From: Pinirhizobacter sp036499745 | Lineage (GTDB): Bacteria; Pseudomonadota; Gammaproteobacteria; Xanthomonadales; Rhodanobacteraceae | Assembly: GCF_036499745.1 (NCBI RefSeq) | Contig: NZ_DASYDG010000045.1 | Location: 94,046-158,045 of the forward strand | Direction of reading: 5' to 3' | DNA: 64,000 bases | Part shown: one piece after another, positions 17,440 through 29,062 of the stretch | Position numbering within the stretch: the first letter of the stretch is position 1 | How the letters are laid out: each line of letters opens with the position of its first letter | The notes under the pieces: model-generated | Told to the model about the DNA's origin: nothing | Databases searched by the model: none | What the model saw: the letters and a program-made list of their open reading frames with translations, nothing else | Translations under genes and position numbers: made by a program

Positions 17440-17617
17440 TGGCGCGGTGGGAGAAGCGGTCCGAAAGATCGCTGCCGAAGGCGCAACGCCCGTAATCGCT
17501 CAGGCTCCCATACCACCGCCCCGTTGCAACACTCTGGAGAGACCGGTCAAACCCGGCGCCGAAGGTGCACGAAGCCGTTCATCGCTTCCAAACTCTCAGG
17601 CAAAAGGACAGAGGGGC
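17440..17617 (+). ncRNA. Tandem glycine riboswitch upstream of gcvP
   Basis: Two consecutive glycine aptamers can be recognised by their conserved cores. The first runs about 17446-17520, with GGGAGAAGCGG, GCCGAAGGCGCAA and CTCAGGCTCCCA. The second runs about 17530-17615, with CTCTGGAGAGACCGG, GCCGAAGGTGCACGAAG and CTCTCAGGCAAAAGGACAGAGG. Such pairs sense glycine and switch on glycine-cleavage genes. The helix P1 of aptamer 2 pairs CTCTG (17532-17536) with CAGAG (17609-17613). The gene downstream, gcvP, is the expected target. Confidence 0.95.
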
Positions 17618-17647
17618 GCCCCACGTGCCGGCACGGCACGACTGTCC
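17606..17647 (+). promoter_or_regulatory. Putative expression platform of the glycine riboswitch
   Basis: GGACAG (17606-17611) overlaps the closing helix of aptamer 2 and can instead pair with CTGTCC (17642-17647). That alternative would enclose a perfect hairpin, CGTGCCG/CGGCACG (17624-17640). This gives two exclusive folds just before the gcvP start at 17666. No run of T follows, which favours control of translation over termination. The pairing is inferred by eye. Confidence 0.5.
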
Positions 17648-17665
17648 TATGCCCTGAGAAACCCC

Positions 17666-20557
<2,892 letters not shown>

Positions 20558-20562
20558 CGAAG

Positions 20563-20588
20563 AAGCCCCGCGAGAGCGGGGCTTTTTT
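20563..20588 (+). terminator. Rho-independent terminator of gcvP
   Basis: A perfect 9-base stem, AAGCCCCGC/GCGGGGCTT, with a GAGA loop is followed by a run of T, five bases after the gcvP stop. Confidence 0.93.
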
Positions 20589-20614
20589 GTAATATCGCGC
20601 TCCATTTGGCAGGA

Positions 20615-21316
20615 TCAGAAGCTCAGTCCCAACGGCCTGGTGCAGCCGTACTGCTCGTCGATCCTGTCCACGTCCCTGGACGACATACGTCGCGCAATCA
20701 ATTCTTCCGGGGTAAGGTGCCGCCACACGTCAACATCGATGCAGTGTCGATTCGTCACACCGAAGAGACGTTGGGTGGCACGCATCACCGCACCGACGCC
20801 CTGGTTCATCGGGTTGATCAAACCAATGCCCTGTACGATGCGCCGATCAGAGCCCGGGACCCCGTGAACATCACGGACGTGTTGAGCGTCGAGTAACCGT
20901 TGGTGAAAACCGCCATCGCCCGTGGGCGCTTTGTCATCCGTGTAGCGATTGGGCGAGGCAGGCATGGTCGGTGTGCTGTTTGAACGCACCTCCGATGGCA
21001 GTGCGGTGACCGGCGTGGCGCTCTGGACAGGGAGCGGTGCAGGCGTTCTCCCTGATCTCTTCTGATGGGCGCGTAACGTCGGCACAGCCGGTCGAAACAC
21101 CGGTAGCGCCAATGGCGTGGAAGTCGACGTCTGCAGAATGAAACGCAACTTGAGTGCCAGCGTGTCGTTCTCCACGATCGATGTCGTGTCTCGATCATAG
21201 TTTGCCGGTCGCAGCAGCAGCATCAATAAACCAAGATGGCAGCTGATCACCATGGCCATCGCGGCCACTCGCCACATCGATTCGCGCAGACTGCCGGACT
21301 CTCCTTCTACCCTCAC
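20615..21316 (-). CDS. Orphan TonB-like membrane-anchored protein, function unknown
   Basis: 233 residues from a GTG at 21316, chosen because AGGAGGGGAGG ends about seven bases upstream. The frame extends to a TTG at 21337, which lacks such a site. One membrane segment near the N-terminus (MAMVISCHLGLLMLLL) is followed by a Pro/Ser/Thr-rich linker. A C-terminal domain contains NRHCIDVDVWRHLTPEEL, with two cysteines in the last 50 residues (NRHC and QYGC) that could form a disulfide in the periplasm. The anchor plus Pro-rich linker resembles TonB-type proteins, but no TonB C-terminal motif is present. I do not recognise the family. It lies alone between gcvP and the racemase. Confidence 0.7.
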   Translation of the reverse strand: MRVEGESGSLRESMWRVAAMAMVISCHLGLLMLLLRPANYDRDTTSIVENDTLALKLRFILQTSTSTPLALPVFRPAVPTLRAHQKRSGRTPAPLPVQSATPVTALPSEVRSNSTPTMPASPNRYTDDKAPTGDGGFHQRLLDAQHVRDVHGVPGSDRRIVQGIGLINPMNQGVGAVMRATQRLFGVTNRHCIDVDVWRHLTPEELIARRMSSRDVDRIDEQYGCTRPLGLSF

Positions 21317-21429
21317 AAGCGGCCTCCCCTCCTGCAAAGCAGGAACCGCCCCGGTCGAACACCGTGAGTGACATTCCTTTTGCCTGCCAATGGGACAGCC
21401 GGCGACGCGGGAAGGTTCAATGCATGGGA

Positions 21430-22125
21430 TCAGTCCGCCAAGGCCAGCTCCACGGCCGCCACCGCGTGCAGTCCCGCGGTATCGAACAAGGGTGTGGATG
21501 TATGTTGTCTCTGCACCAGCAAGGTTAGCTCGGTGCAGCCGAGGATGATGCCTTGGGCGCCTTGTTCAACCAGTTGATTGATCACTCGCAATACCGCGTC
21601 ACGGGAATTTTCATTTATGGTGCCGTGGCATAGTTCATCGTAGATCAGCGCATGCACCGCATCGCGTCCGGCAGCATCGGGAACGACCGTCTGGATCCCA
21701 TGCTTGTCCCGCAGCCGGTCGATGTAGAACGGTCGTTCCATGGTGAAACGGGTGCCGAGCAGGCCCACATGGGTAATGCCTGCCGTCTTCAGGGCCTCGG
21801 CGGTCGGATCGACGATATGGATGAAAGGAATGCGCAACGCCTCCTCGATGGCCCCGGCCACCTCGTGCATCGTATTCGTGCACAGCAGCACGAAATCCGC
21901 GCCAGCGGCCTGCACCTGCCCTGCCGCCTGCGCCAGCAACTGGCCTGCGTCATCCCAACGCCCTTCCACTTGCATGCGAACGATGTCGTCGAAACAGACG
22001 GTGACCATCACGCTGCGCGCGTTGTTGTGCCCGCCCAGGCGCTCCTTCATGCCCTGGTTCACCAGGCGGTAGTACTCCGCGGAGGATTCATGGCTCATGC
22101 CGCCGATCAGTCCGATGGTCTTCAT
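21430..22125 (-). CDS. Aspartate/glutamate racemase family protein
   Basis: A 231-residue PLP-independent racemase of the YgeA/aspartate-racemase type. The two catalytic cysteines lie in the family motifs: LLCTNTMH in the first half and ILGCTELTLL in the second. The opening KTIGLIGGMSHESSAEYY is characteristic. It probably supplies a D-amino acid, for example D-Asp or a broad range as in YgeA; the exact substrate cannot be set. The length fits. It has no operon partner: the upstream GH15 gene diverges. Confidence 0.9.
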   Translation of the reverse strand: MKTIGLIGGMSHESSAEYYRLVNQGMKERLGGHNNARSVMVTVCFDDIVRMQVEGRWDDAGQLLAQAAGQVQAAGADFVLLCTNTMHEVAGAIEEALRIPFIHIVDPTAEALKTAGITHVGLLGTRFTMERPFYIDRLRDKHGIQTVVPDAAGRDAVHALIYDELCHGTINENSRDAVLRVINQLVEQGAQGIILGCTELTLLVQRQHTSTPLFDTAGLHAVAAVELALAD

Positions 22126-22278
22126 GCGTGGGTCCTGCGTTTCGTAGGGACCCCGGCATCATTCCATGATCGGGCGTTTGGGTGGCGTATCCACGCCACG
22201 TAACGGATACCAGGCATTTATCCAGCGATCACGCCCTACCCTGTTTGATGGCGGCAATGCCAAAAACAGGCCCAAGCC

Positions 22279-24135
22279 ATGGCGAAGAAGAAAGCAGGGT
22301 TTTCCCGCCGCAAGGCGCCCGTCCGGGCCGATGATGCCGTGGCCATCGCGCCGAACCGAGGCATCGCCGACCACGGCATCATCGGCAACCTCGCCACCGT
22401 GGCGTTGGTGACGCTCGACGGCGCCATCGACTTCATGTGCTGGCCCCGCTTCGATTCACCCACGATATTCGCTTCCCTGCTGGATACGCAGACAGGCGGC
22501 GTGTTCGAGCTCGCACCCGACATTGACGATCCCCGCATCGTGCAGATCTATCTTCCCGATACCAATGTGCTGGTGACGCGCTGGATGGGCGATGGCGCCA
22601 CGGTGGAAGTGACCGACATGATGCCGCCGTTGGGCCAGGTGGGCGGCGATGCTTGCCGCCTGGTGCGACGCGTCACCGTGCATCGCGGCAAGGTACGCAT
22701 GCGCTTGCGATGCGCGCCACGCCCTGCCTATGCCAGCAAGACGCCCAAGGTAGAGGTCAAGGGCAAGCAGGCAAGGTTTCACGCCACCGGCACGCCAACA
22801 TTCCTCCTTCGCACGAACATCCGGCTATCGGCAGGCGATGGCGAAGCCACGGCAACCTTTCCCATCGAGGAAGGTGAAAGCACGGACATCATGTTCGAAG
22901 AAGATGGTGCGTGTGTATCCACCACCGATGAAATGATGACGCATACCATTGAGTTCTGGCGCGGCTGGGCGCGCCGTTCCACGTACCGCGGCCGCTGGCG
23001 CGGGGCGGTCCAGCGTTCTTCCCTGCTGCTGAAGCTGCTGGTATCGCTCGAATATGGCTCTATGGTGGCTGCCGCCACCTTCGGACTGCCCGAGACCCAT
23101 GGCGGCATGCGCAACTGGGATTACCGCGCCACGTGGATCCGCGACGCCTCCTTCGCCGTCTACGGTTTGATGCGTCTGGGTTATACCGACGAAGCGATTG
23201 CCTACAATCGCTGGGTCGCCGGTCGCGTGGCCGAATCGCCCAACGGCAGGCCGAAGGTGATGTACGCGGTCGATGGCAGCGAGGTACCTGATGAAGTGAA
23301 CCTGGACCATCTGGCAGGCTATGGTGGCGCGCGCCCGGTGCGCATCGGTAATGCTGCCGCCAATCAGCTTCAGCTGGACATCTACGGCGAACTGATGGAT
23401 TCGATCTACCTCACCAACAAGTACGGCGAGGCGATCTCGCATGCGAACTGGGAGGCGGTGATTCAACTGGTCGACCATGTGTGCAAGCACTGGAAAGTGG
23501 CCGACGCCGGGATCTGGGAAATGCGCAACGACCGCCAGGAACACTTGCACTCGCGCGTGATGTGCTGGGTAACCGTGGACAGGGCCATCCGCCTGGCCAG
23601 CAAGCGCTCACTGGCGGCGCCCTTCGACCAGTGGATCCCGGCACGCAATGCATTGAGCAAGAACATCTGGGACGAATTCTTCAATCCCGACGTCGGGCAT
23701 TTCGTGCATGCCCCCGGAAGCAAAGACGTCGATAGCGCAATGCTGATGATGCCGCTGGTGAGGTTCATCAGCGCCACGGATCCCGCGTGGCTCGCCACCA
23801 TGGATGCCATCGAGAAGCAGCTGGCCGATCGCCTGGTGGTGCGCCGCTACACAGGCGACGACGGTCTGGTCGGGCCCGAGGGCGCGTTCGCTGCGTGTTC
23901 GTTCTGGTACGTCGAATGCCTTGCCCGCGCCGGCCGCCGCGAGGAGGCGGAAATCAATTTCGAAAAACTCCTCGCCTTCGGCAACCACGTAGGCCTGTTC
24001 TCCGAAGAATTCGACTCACGCGGTTGCCTGGTGGGGAATTTCCCGCAGGCCTTCACCCACCTGGCGCTAATCAGCGCAGCGTTTTATCTCAACCGGCAGA
24101 TCGATCATCCGCAAGGGCAGTCCTGGCCTGCGTAG
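22279..24135 (+). CDS. GH15 family glycosidase (glucoamylase/trehalase-like)
   Basis: A 618-residue cytoplasmic protein: the basic N-terminus MAKKKAGFSRRK has no signal peptide. Residues about 25-230 form the beta N-terminal domain of bacterial trehalase-like GH15 proteins (IADHGIIGNLATVALV, DFMCWPRFDSPTIF). The (alpha/alpha)6 catalytic domain follows, with RNWDYRATWIRDASF, the likely general acid Glu in GIWEMRNDRQEHL and the likely base in GLFSEEFD. Family members hydrolyse alpha-glucosides such as trehalose or maltodextrins. The choice between them is not decided by sequence, and no trehalose synthesis gene is adjacent. Confidence 0.9.
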   Translation: MAKKKAGFSRRKAPVRADDAVAIAPNRGIADHGIIGNLATVALVTLDGAIDFMCWPRFDSPTIFASLLDTQTGGVFELAPDIDDPRIVQIYLPDTNVLVTRWMGDGATVEVTDMMPPLGQVGGDACRLVRRVTVHRGKVRMRLRCAPRPAYASKTPKVEVKGKQARFHATGTPTFLLRTNIRLSAGDGEATATFPIEEGESTDIMFEEDGACVSTTDEMMTHTIEFWRGWARRSTYRGRWRGAVQRSSLLLKLLVSLEYGSMVAAATFGLPETHGGMRNWDYRATWIRDASFAVYGLMRLGYTDEAIAYNRWVAGRVAESPNGRPKVMYAVDGSEVPDEVNLDHLAGYGGARPVRIGNAAANQLQLDIYGELMDSIYLTNKYGEAISHANWEAVIQLVDHVCKHWKVADAGIWEMRNDRQEHLHSRVMCWVTVDRAIRLASKRSLAAPFDQWIPARNALSKNIWDEFFNPDVGHFVHAPGSKDVDSAMLMMPLVRFISATDPAWLATMDAIEKQLADRLVVRRYTGDDGLVGPEGAFAACSFWYVECLARAGRREEAEINFEKLLAFGNHVGLFSEEFDSRGCLVGNFPQAFTHLALISAAFYLNRQIDHPQGQSWPA

Positions 24136-24147
24136 ATGGCGCAAAAG

Positions 24148-24173
24148 GAAAGGGCCCACATGCGGGCCCTTTC
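24148..24173. terminator. Bidirectional terminator between GH15 gene and purA
   Basis: A perfect 10-base stem, GAAAGGGCCC/GGGCCCTTTC, with a six-base loop lies between the two convergent stops. The T-rich right arm and the A-rich left side allow it to serve both strands. Confidence 0.8.
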
Positions 24174-24196
24174 TTCTGGTGTGTCCGGCGATGGCC

Positions 24197-25507
24197 TCAG
24201 CAATTACCGGCGCGTTCGGCGAACGGGTCGTCAAGCACGATGGTGTCTTCGCGGTCGGCACCGGTGGCGACCAGCGCCAGGCGGCAACCGGAGAGCTCTT
24301 CTATCGAACGCAGGTACGCACGTGCCGCGGCGGGCAGCTTGTTCCAGTCACGGATGCCGGCGGTGGATTCTTCCCAGCCGGGGAAGTCCAGGTACACCGG
24401 CTTGCACTCGTCCCAGCCGTCGGCATCGAGCGGTGCCAGCTCGCGGCGCTTGCCGCGGTATTCATAGGCAATGCAGACGCGAATGGATTCAAGCCCATCG
24501 AGCACGTCGAGTTTGGTGATGGCCAGGCCATTGATGCCGTTGATCTGTACGGCGCGTTTCAGCGCGACCAGGTCGATCCAGCCGCAGCGGCGCGGGCGGC
24601 CGGTGCTGGCGCCGAATTCGTTGCCGACCTTGCGCAGGCGCTCGCCCATTTCATCATTGAGTTCCGTGGGGAACGGACCACTGCCCACGCGCGTTGCGTA
24701 GGCTTTGCAGATGCCCAGCACGTAATCGATATCGGCGGCGCCCACGCCGGTGCCGGCAAGCGCACCACCGATGGTGGTGTTGGACGAGGTGACGTACGGA
24801 TAGGTGCCGTGGTCGATGTCCAGCAGCGCGCCCTGTGCGCCTTCGAACAGGATGTTGCCGCCGTCGCGGCGCACGTCATGCAGGATGGTGGCGACGTCGT
24901 CGATCATCGGACGCAGGTACTCGCCCCAGGTCAGCGCTTCATCGAGCACCGTCTGGTAGTCGACCGGCTCGGCCTTCAGCCACTGGGTGAGCACGAAGTT
25001 GTAGTACTCCACGGCGGCCTTCAATTTCTCCGGCAGTTCGTGCGGGTACATGAGGTCGGCCACCCGGATTGAACGGCGGGCGACCTTGTCTTCGTAGGCT
25101 GGGCCGATACCACGGCCGGTGGTGCCGATGGCCTTGGCACCGGAGGCGATCTCGCGGGCCTTATCCAGGGCGATGTGGTACGGCATGATCAGCGGCGTGG
25201 CCGGCGATATCTTCAGGCGCGGGCGAACGTCCACGCCCTGGGCTTCCAGTTCGGCGATCTCGCTCATCAGTGCAGCCGGCGACAGCACCACGCCGTTGCC
25301 GATAAGGCAGAGCGCGTCGTCGCGCAGGATGCCCGACGGGATCAGGTGCAGCACCGTCTTCTTGCCCTTGATCACCAGGGTATGGCCGGCGTTGTGGCCG
25401 CCCTGGAAACGGGCGACGGCGGCGACACGCTCGGTAAGCAGGTCGACGATCTTGCCCTTGCCTTCGTCGCCCCACTGGGCGCCGAGGATCACTACTGATT
25501 TGCCCAT
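24197..25507 (-). CDS. purA: Adenylosuccinate synthase
   Basis: A 436-residue enzyme that joins aspartate to IMP with GTP, the first committed step to AMP. It opens GKSVVILGAQWGDEGKGKIV, including the P-loop and catalytic Asp. Other signatures are GGHNAGHTLVIKGKKTVLHL, TTGRGIGPAYEDKVAR and the IMP-binding GTYPYVTSSNT. The ATG at 25507 gives the family N-terminus; the in-frame TTG at 25522 is unlikely. It is the last gene of the minus-strand hfq-hfl cluster, 91 bases after hflC, a linkage common in gammaproteobacteria. Confidence 0.98.
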   Translation of the reverse strand: MGKSVVILGAQWGDEGKGKIVDLLTERVAAVARFQGGHNAGHTLVIKGKKTVLHLIPSGILRDDALCLIGNGVVLSPAALMSEIAELEAQGVDVRPRLKISPATPLIMPYHIALDKAREIASGAKAIGTTGRGIGPAYEDKVARRSIRVADLMYPHELPEKLKAAVEYYNFVLTQWLKAEPVDYQTVLDEALTWGEYLRPMIDDVATILHDVRRDGGNILFEGAQGALLDIDHGTYPYVTSSNTTIGGALAGTGVGAADIDYVLGICKAYATRVGSGPFPTELNDEMGERLRKVGNEFGASTGRPRRCGWIDLVALKRAVQINGINGLAITKLDVLDGLESIRVCIAYEYRGKRRELAPLDADGWDECKPVYLDFPGWEESTAGIRDWNKLPAAARAYLRSIEELSGCRLALVATGADREDTIVLDDPFAERAGNC

Positions 25508-25598
25508 CTTTTTTGCTCGCAAAAATAAATAAGTAAAGGGTTTGATCTGCCTCTGGAGTTCTCATCAGCGCCAAAGCGCAAACATGAAGCTCCCCGGC

Positions 25599-26468
25599 CT
25601 ACCGAGCTTTCGCTCCACCATCATTGAAATACCGCAGGAAGTCCGATTCCGGCTTCAGGATCAGAACACCCTTTCCATCCAGGAAGGAGGTGCGGTACGC
25701 CTGCAGGCTACGATAGAAATCGAAGAAGTCTGGGTCTTGTCCATACGATTGCGCATAGATTGCCGCCGCCTGGGCGTCGCCATCGCCACGCACCGTGGCA
25801 GCTTCGCGCTCGGCGTCGGCCAGCAGTACCGCCTTCTGGCGGTCGGCGTCGGCGCGGATGCGCTCGCCCGCTTCCTTGCCGCGCGAGCGCAGGTCGTTGG
25901 CCAGCTGCATGCGCTCGGCGCGCATGCGCTTGTACACCGAGTCGCTCACCTCGTCGGGCAATTCAATGCGCTTGATGCGCACGTCCACCACTTCGATACC
26001 CAGGCTGCGGCGAGCCGCGGCGTCGGTCTGGCTTCGCACGCGGTTGGTGATGTCATCGCGGCCATTGGCCACCACCGCCTGCAGCGGACGGGAATTGAAC
26101 TCAAAGCGCAGCGCATCCTTGACGATCGGGGTCAACCGCTGCGCAGCCTGCAGCTGTTCGCCGGCCGTGGCGCGATAGTAGGCCGCGTTATCGGCGATCC
26201 GCCACTTCACGTAGAAGTCGACGTTGACGCTTTTCTTCTCGGAGGTGAAGTAGCGCTCCGGCTGGGCATCGAGGTTCAGGATGCGGTTGTCCAGCAGCAC
26301 TACCTGCTGCACCACCGGCAGCTTGAAGTGGAGGCCCGGGTTGTAGTCGGCACGGACGATGCGGCCGAACTGGAGCAGGAGGGCGCTCTGGCCTTCCTTG
26401 ACGACGAAGGCACTGTTCAGCCCCAGCAGTACCACCAGCAGGCCGACGAAGGCATAGACGATTTTCAT
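25599..26468 (-). CDS. hflC: HflC, membrane modulator of FtsH protease
   Basis: A 289-residue SPFH/prohibitin-family protein with one N-terminal membrane anchor (VYAFVGLLVVLLGLNSAFVV) and a periplasmic SPFH domain (LLLQFGRIVRADYNPGLHFK). A helical stretch rich in Ala/Glu/Arg (ADADRQKAVLLADAEREAA) assembles with HflK into a cage around FtsH. Its ATG overlaps the hflK stop by four bases, so the pair is translationally coupled. Confidence 0.97.
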   Translation of the reverse strand: MKIVYAFVGLLVVLLGLNSAFVVKEGQSALLLQFGRIVRADYNPGLHFKLPVVQQVVLLDNRILNLDAQPERYFTSEKKSVNVDFYVKWRIADNAAYYRATAGEQLQAAQRLTPIVKDALRFEFNSRPLQAVVANGRDDITNRVRSQTDAAARRSLGIEVVDVRIKRIELPDEVSDSVYKRMRAERMQLANDLRSRGKEAGERIRADADRQKAVLLADAEREAATVRGDGDAQAAAIYAQSYGQDPDFFDFYRSLQAYRTSFLDGKGVLILKPESDFLRYFNDGGAKAR

Positions 26469-27601
26469 GGCTTGGCCTCCTGCGCGGGGTTGGAATCCAC
26501 GGCGCTGGCCGCCGACTGCACCACGCCCGTCAACGACCGTCCCGTGCCCGCGGCACGCTCGGAGGGCAGGTTGATGATGTTCTTGCCGTTGCTGCCATCC
26601 ACCACCTTGGCATTGTTGGCCATCACCTGCTCCATGGTTTCCAGGTACAGGCGGCGACGCGTGACGCCAGGGGCCGCCCGGTATTCCTTCAGCAACTGGT
26701 TGAACTGGGTGGTGTCGCCCGTGGCGCGGGCGACGCGTTCGGCGCGATAGCCTTCGGCCAGCGCTGCTACGCGCGCGCCCTGGGCGCGGGCGTCGGGCAG
26801 CACGCCGTTGGCGTAGGCACGGGCCTCGTTCTCGCTGCGCTGTTTGTCTTCACGCGCCGCGTTGACGTCGTCGAAGGCATCCTTCACCTCCGCCGGCGGG
26901 GCCACGTTCTGGAAGCTGATGTCATTGACCACCAGGCCGGAGTTGTAGCTGTCGAGCGTTTTCTGCAGCGCAGAACGAATCTGCTGTTGCAGGGTTTCGC
27001 GGGTTTTCGGCTCGATCGCGGCGGTAGCCGTGGCCGGCGCGGCAGCGGTGCCGGCGGCAGCGGGCATGTCGCCGGGGCTGGTCAGGATGTTGTCCATGTC
27101 GTTGGCACCGACCACCGAGCGCACGGCCGCTTCGGCCGCGAGGCGAAGCGTATCGGCCGGTGGCTCGCCCAGCGAGAACAGGAACTTGCGCGCGTCGGAC
27201 ACCTGGAACTGGACGTTGAAGTCCACCGTGATGATGTTTTCGTCGCTGGTGAGCATGCGGGCGTTGACCGACACCGACTGCACCTGGGTCGTCTGCACCC
27301 GGGTGACCGTTTCGAACGGCCGGGGCAGCTTCAGGTGAAAGCCCGGGGACAACATCCGCGAGAACTGGCCGAAGCGCAGCACCACGCCTACTTCGCGCGT
27401 GCCGACGATGGCGTAACTGGACAGCAGTAGCCAGGCCAGCAGGATGGCCAGCACCACGGTGATGATTCCGCCGCTGTTACCCAGCCGGCCGAAGCGTGAT
27501 TTGAGGCTCTTGAGCAAGCCTTCGATGTCGGTCTTGCGACCGCTGGCCCTCTGGCGGTTCCAGGGATCCTTCTGGCCGTTGCCGGGTTCGTTCCATGCCA
27601 T
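26465..27601 (-). CDS. hflK: HflK, membrane modulator of FtsH protease
   Basis: A 378-residue partner of HflC. The N-terminal cytoplasmic tail is polar and Gly/Pro/Trp-containing (MAWNEPGNGQKDPWNRQ), then one membrane segment (GGIITVVLAILLAWLLLSSY), then the SPFH domain (VVLRFGQFSRMLSPGFHLKL). An Ala/Pro/Thr insertion near residue 190 (AAAGTAAAPATATAA) is longer than in E. coli. The ATG at 27601 is preferred over 27640 because it gives the conserved MxWNEPG start, with GGAGA about nine bases upstream. It is coupled to hflC by a four-base overlap. Confidence 0.96.
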   Translation of the reverse strand: MAWNEPGNGQKDPWNRQRASGRKTDIEGLLKSLKSRFGRLGNSGGIITVVLAILLAWLLLSSYAIVGTREVGVVLRFGQFSRMLSPGFHLKLPRPFETVTRVQTTQVQSVSVNARMLTSDENIITVDFNVQFQVSDARKFLFSLGEPPADTLRLAAEAAVRSVVGANDMDNILTSPGDMPAAAGTAAAPATATAAIEPKTRETLQQQIRSALQKTLDSYNSGLVVNDISFQNVAPPAEVKDAFDDVNAAREDKQRSENEARAYANGVLPDARAQGARVAALAEGYRAERVARATGDTTQFNQLLKEYRAAPGVTRRRLYLETMEQVMANNAKVVDGSNGKNIINLPSERAAGTGRSLTGVVQSAASAVDSNPAQEAKP

Positions 27602-27684
27602 GGGAGGCATTCTCCATTTTAAGAACGCAAACGGGGTCAATCTTATCAGATAAGACCGGCGCTTGACCCGCGCCGGAAGGGATT

Positions 27685-28992
27685 TCAGGCCTCGATGCCC
27701 TCGACTTCGAGCAACTGACGCAGTGGCGCGGCATGCTCGTCGCCACCGGCCAGGGGTGCCAGGACGCTGCGCGGGGCGTCGAGATCCAGATGCCAGCCCG
27801 AGTCGTCGATACGTTCGGCGACAATTGCCCCGGCGGCCTTCAGCCGGGCGTGCAGACGGCCGGCGCCCAGCGACAACGACACCGTGGCGTGGACTCTTTC
27901 ACCGCCCAGGAGTTCGCCCAGCACGACCCGCAGGCCATCCAGGCCCTCGCCCGTGGCGGCTGACAACCACACCTGGGAGGGCTTGCCGTCGGCATCGCGG
28001 TCGATGCGGGCCGGCAGGCCAGCCAGGTCGATCTTGTTCATGATGGACAGTTGCGGCACGTCGCCGGCACCGATTTCCTCCAGCACGCCGTTGACCACCC
28101 GGCGCAGCAAATCGCGTTCTTCGTCCGCCGCATCGCTGACATGCAGCAGGAGGTCTGCGTCGCGGGCCTCGGCCAGCGTCGCACGGAAGGCTGCGACCAG
28201 ATCGTGTGGCAGCTCCCGGATGAAGCCGACCGTATCGGCGAGCACCGCCGGACCGCAAGAGAGGTCGTCCACCTTGCGCACGGTGGGATCGAGCGTGGCG
28301 AACAGGAGATCGGCGGTGTATACGCCACCGGTGGTAAGGGCGTTGAACAAGGTGGACTTGCCCGCGTTGGTGTAACCCACCAGGGCCACGCGTGGCACCG
28401 TGTTGCGCAGGCGTGAGCGGCGCTGCTGGGTGCGCTGGGTTTGCACTTTTTCCAGGCGTTTGGTCAGCATCTTCACCCGCTCGCCAAGCAGGCGGCGATC
28501 GGTTTCCAGCTGGGTTTCGCCGGGGCCGCGCAGCCCGATGGCACCACCGCGCTGGCTGTCCAGATGCGTCCAGCCCCGGACCAGGCGCGTGGCCAGGTGC
28601 TTCAACTGGGCCAGTTCCACCTCCAGCTTGCCTTCATGCGAGCGGGCGCGCTGCGCGAAGATGTCCAGGATCAGCCCGGCACGGTCGACCACGCGCACGG
28701 AGAGGAGTTTTTCCAGGTTGCGTTCCTGGACCGGGGTAAGGATGTGGTCTACCAGCACCACGTCCGCTTCCAGGGCGCGGACGGCTTCGGCGACCTCGTC
28801 GGCCTTGCCGGTACCGATGTAATACCGGGGATTGGGATCTTCCACCCGCGCGGCCACGTGGCCCAGCACCTCGGCGCCGGCCGAGCGGACCAGTTCAGCG
28901 AATTCTTCCCCGCGGCGAACGCCATCACCCATGCTTCGCGAATGCGGTAGCACCAGCAGGGCCCGTTCACCCTTCTTTTTTCTATCGAACAC
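27685..28992 (-). CDS. hflX: HflX, ribosome-associated GTPase
   Basis: A 435-residue GTPase that binds the 50S subunit and splits stalled ribosomes after stress. The N-terminal HflX domain has NPRYYIGTGKADEV and FDHILTPVQERNLE-type sequence (here VDHILTPVQERNLEKLL), and the glycine-rich GGAIGLRGPGETQLETDRR precedes a coiled helix. The G domain has VGYTNAGKST (G1), DTVGFIRELP (G3) and NKIDL (G4). The start is GTG at 28992. An 11-base hairpin sits immediately upstream. Confidence 0.97.
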   Translation of the reverse strand: MFDRKKKGERALLVLPHSRSMGDGVRRGEEFAELVRSAGAEVLGHVAARVEDPNPRYYIGTGKADEVAEAVRALEADVVLVDHILTPVQERNLEKLLSVRVVDRAGLILDIFAQRARSHEGKLEVELAQLKHLATRLVRGWTHLDSQRGGAIGLRGPGETQLETDRRLLGERVKMLTKRLEKVQTQRTQQRRSRLRNTVPRVALVGYTNAGKSTLFNALTTGGVYTADLLFATLDPTVRKVDDLSCGPAVLADTVGFIRELPHDLVAAFRATLAEARDADLLLHVSDAADEERDLLRRVVNGVLEEIGAGDVPQLSIMNKIDLAGLPARIDRDADGKPSQVWLSAATGEGLDGLRVVLGELLGGERVHATVSLSLGAGRLHARLKAAGAIVAERIDDSGWHLDLDAPRSVLAPLAGGDEHAAPLRQLLEVEGIEA

Positions 28993-29008
28993 TAAGTATG
29001 TTCCGCCT

Positions 29009-29036
29009 GGAGGCTACGGATTGTCCCGTAGCCTCC
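29009..29036 (-). promoter_or_regulatory. Hairpin in the hfq-hflX gap
   Basis: A perfect 11-base inverted repeat, GGAGGCTACGG/CCGTAGCCTCC, with a six-base loop, lies between the hfq stop and the hflX GTG. No T run follows on the minus strand, so it is not a simple terminator. It could be a processing or attenuation element, or could protect the 3' end of the hfq message. Confidence 0.6.
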
Positions 29037-29062
29037 CTTGGTATAGGCGGACCGGGCCGGTA

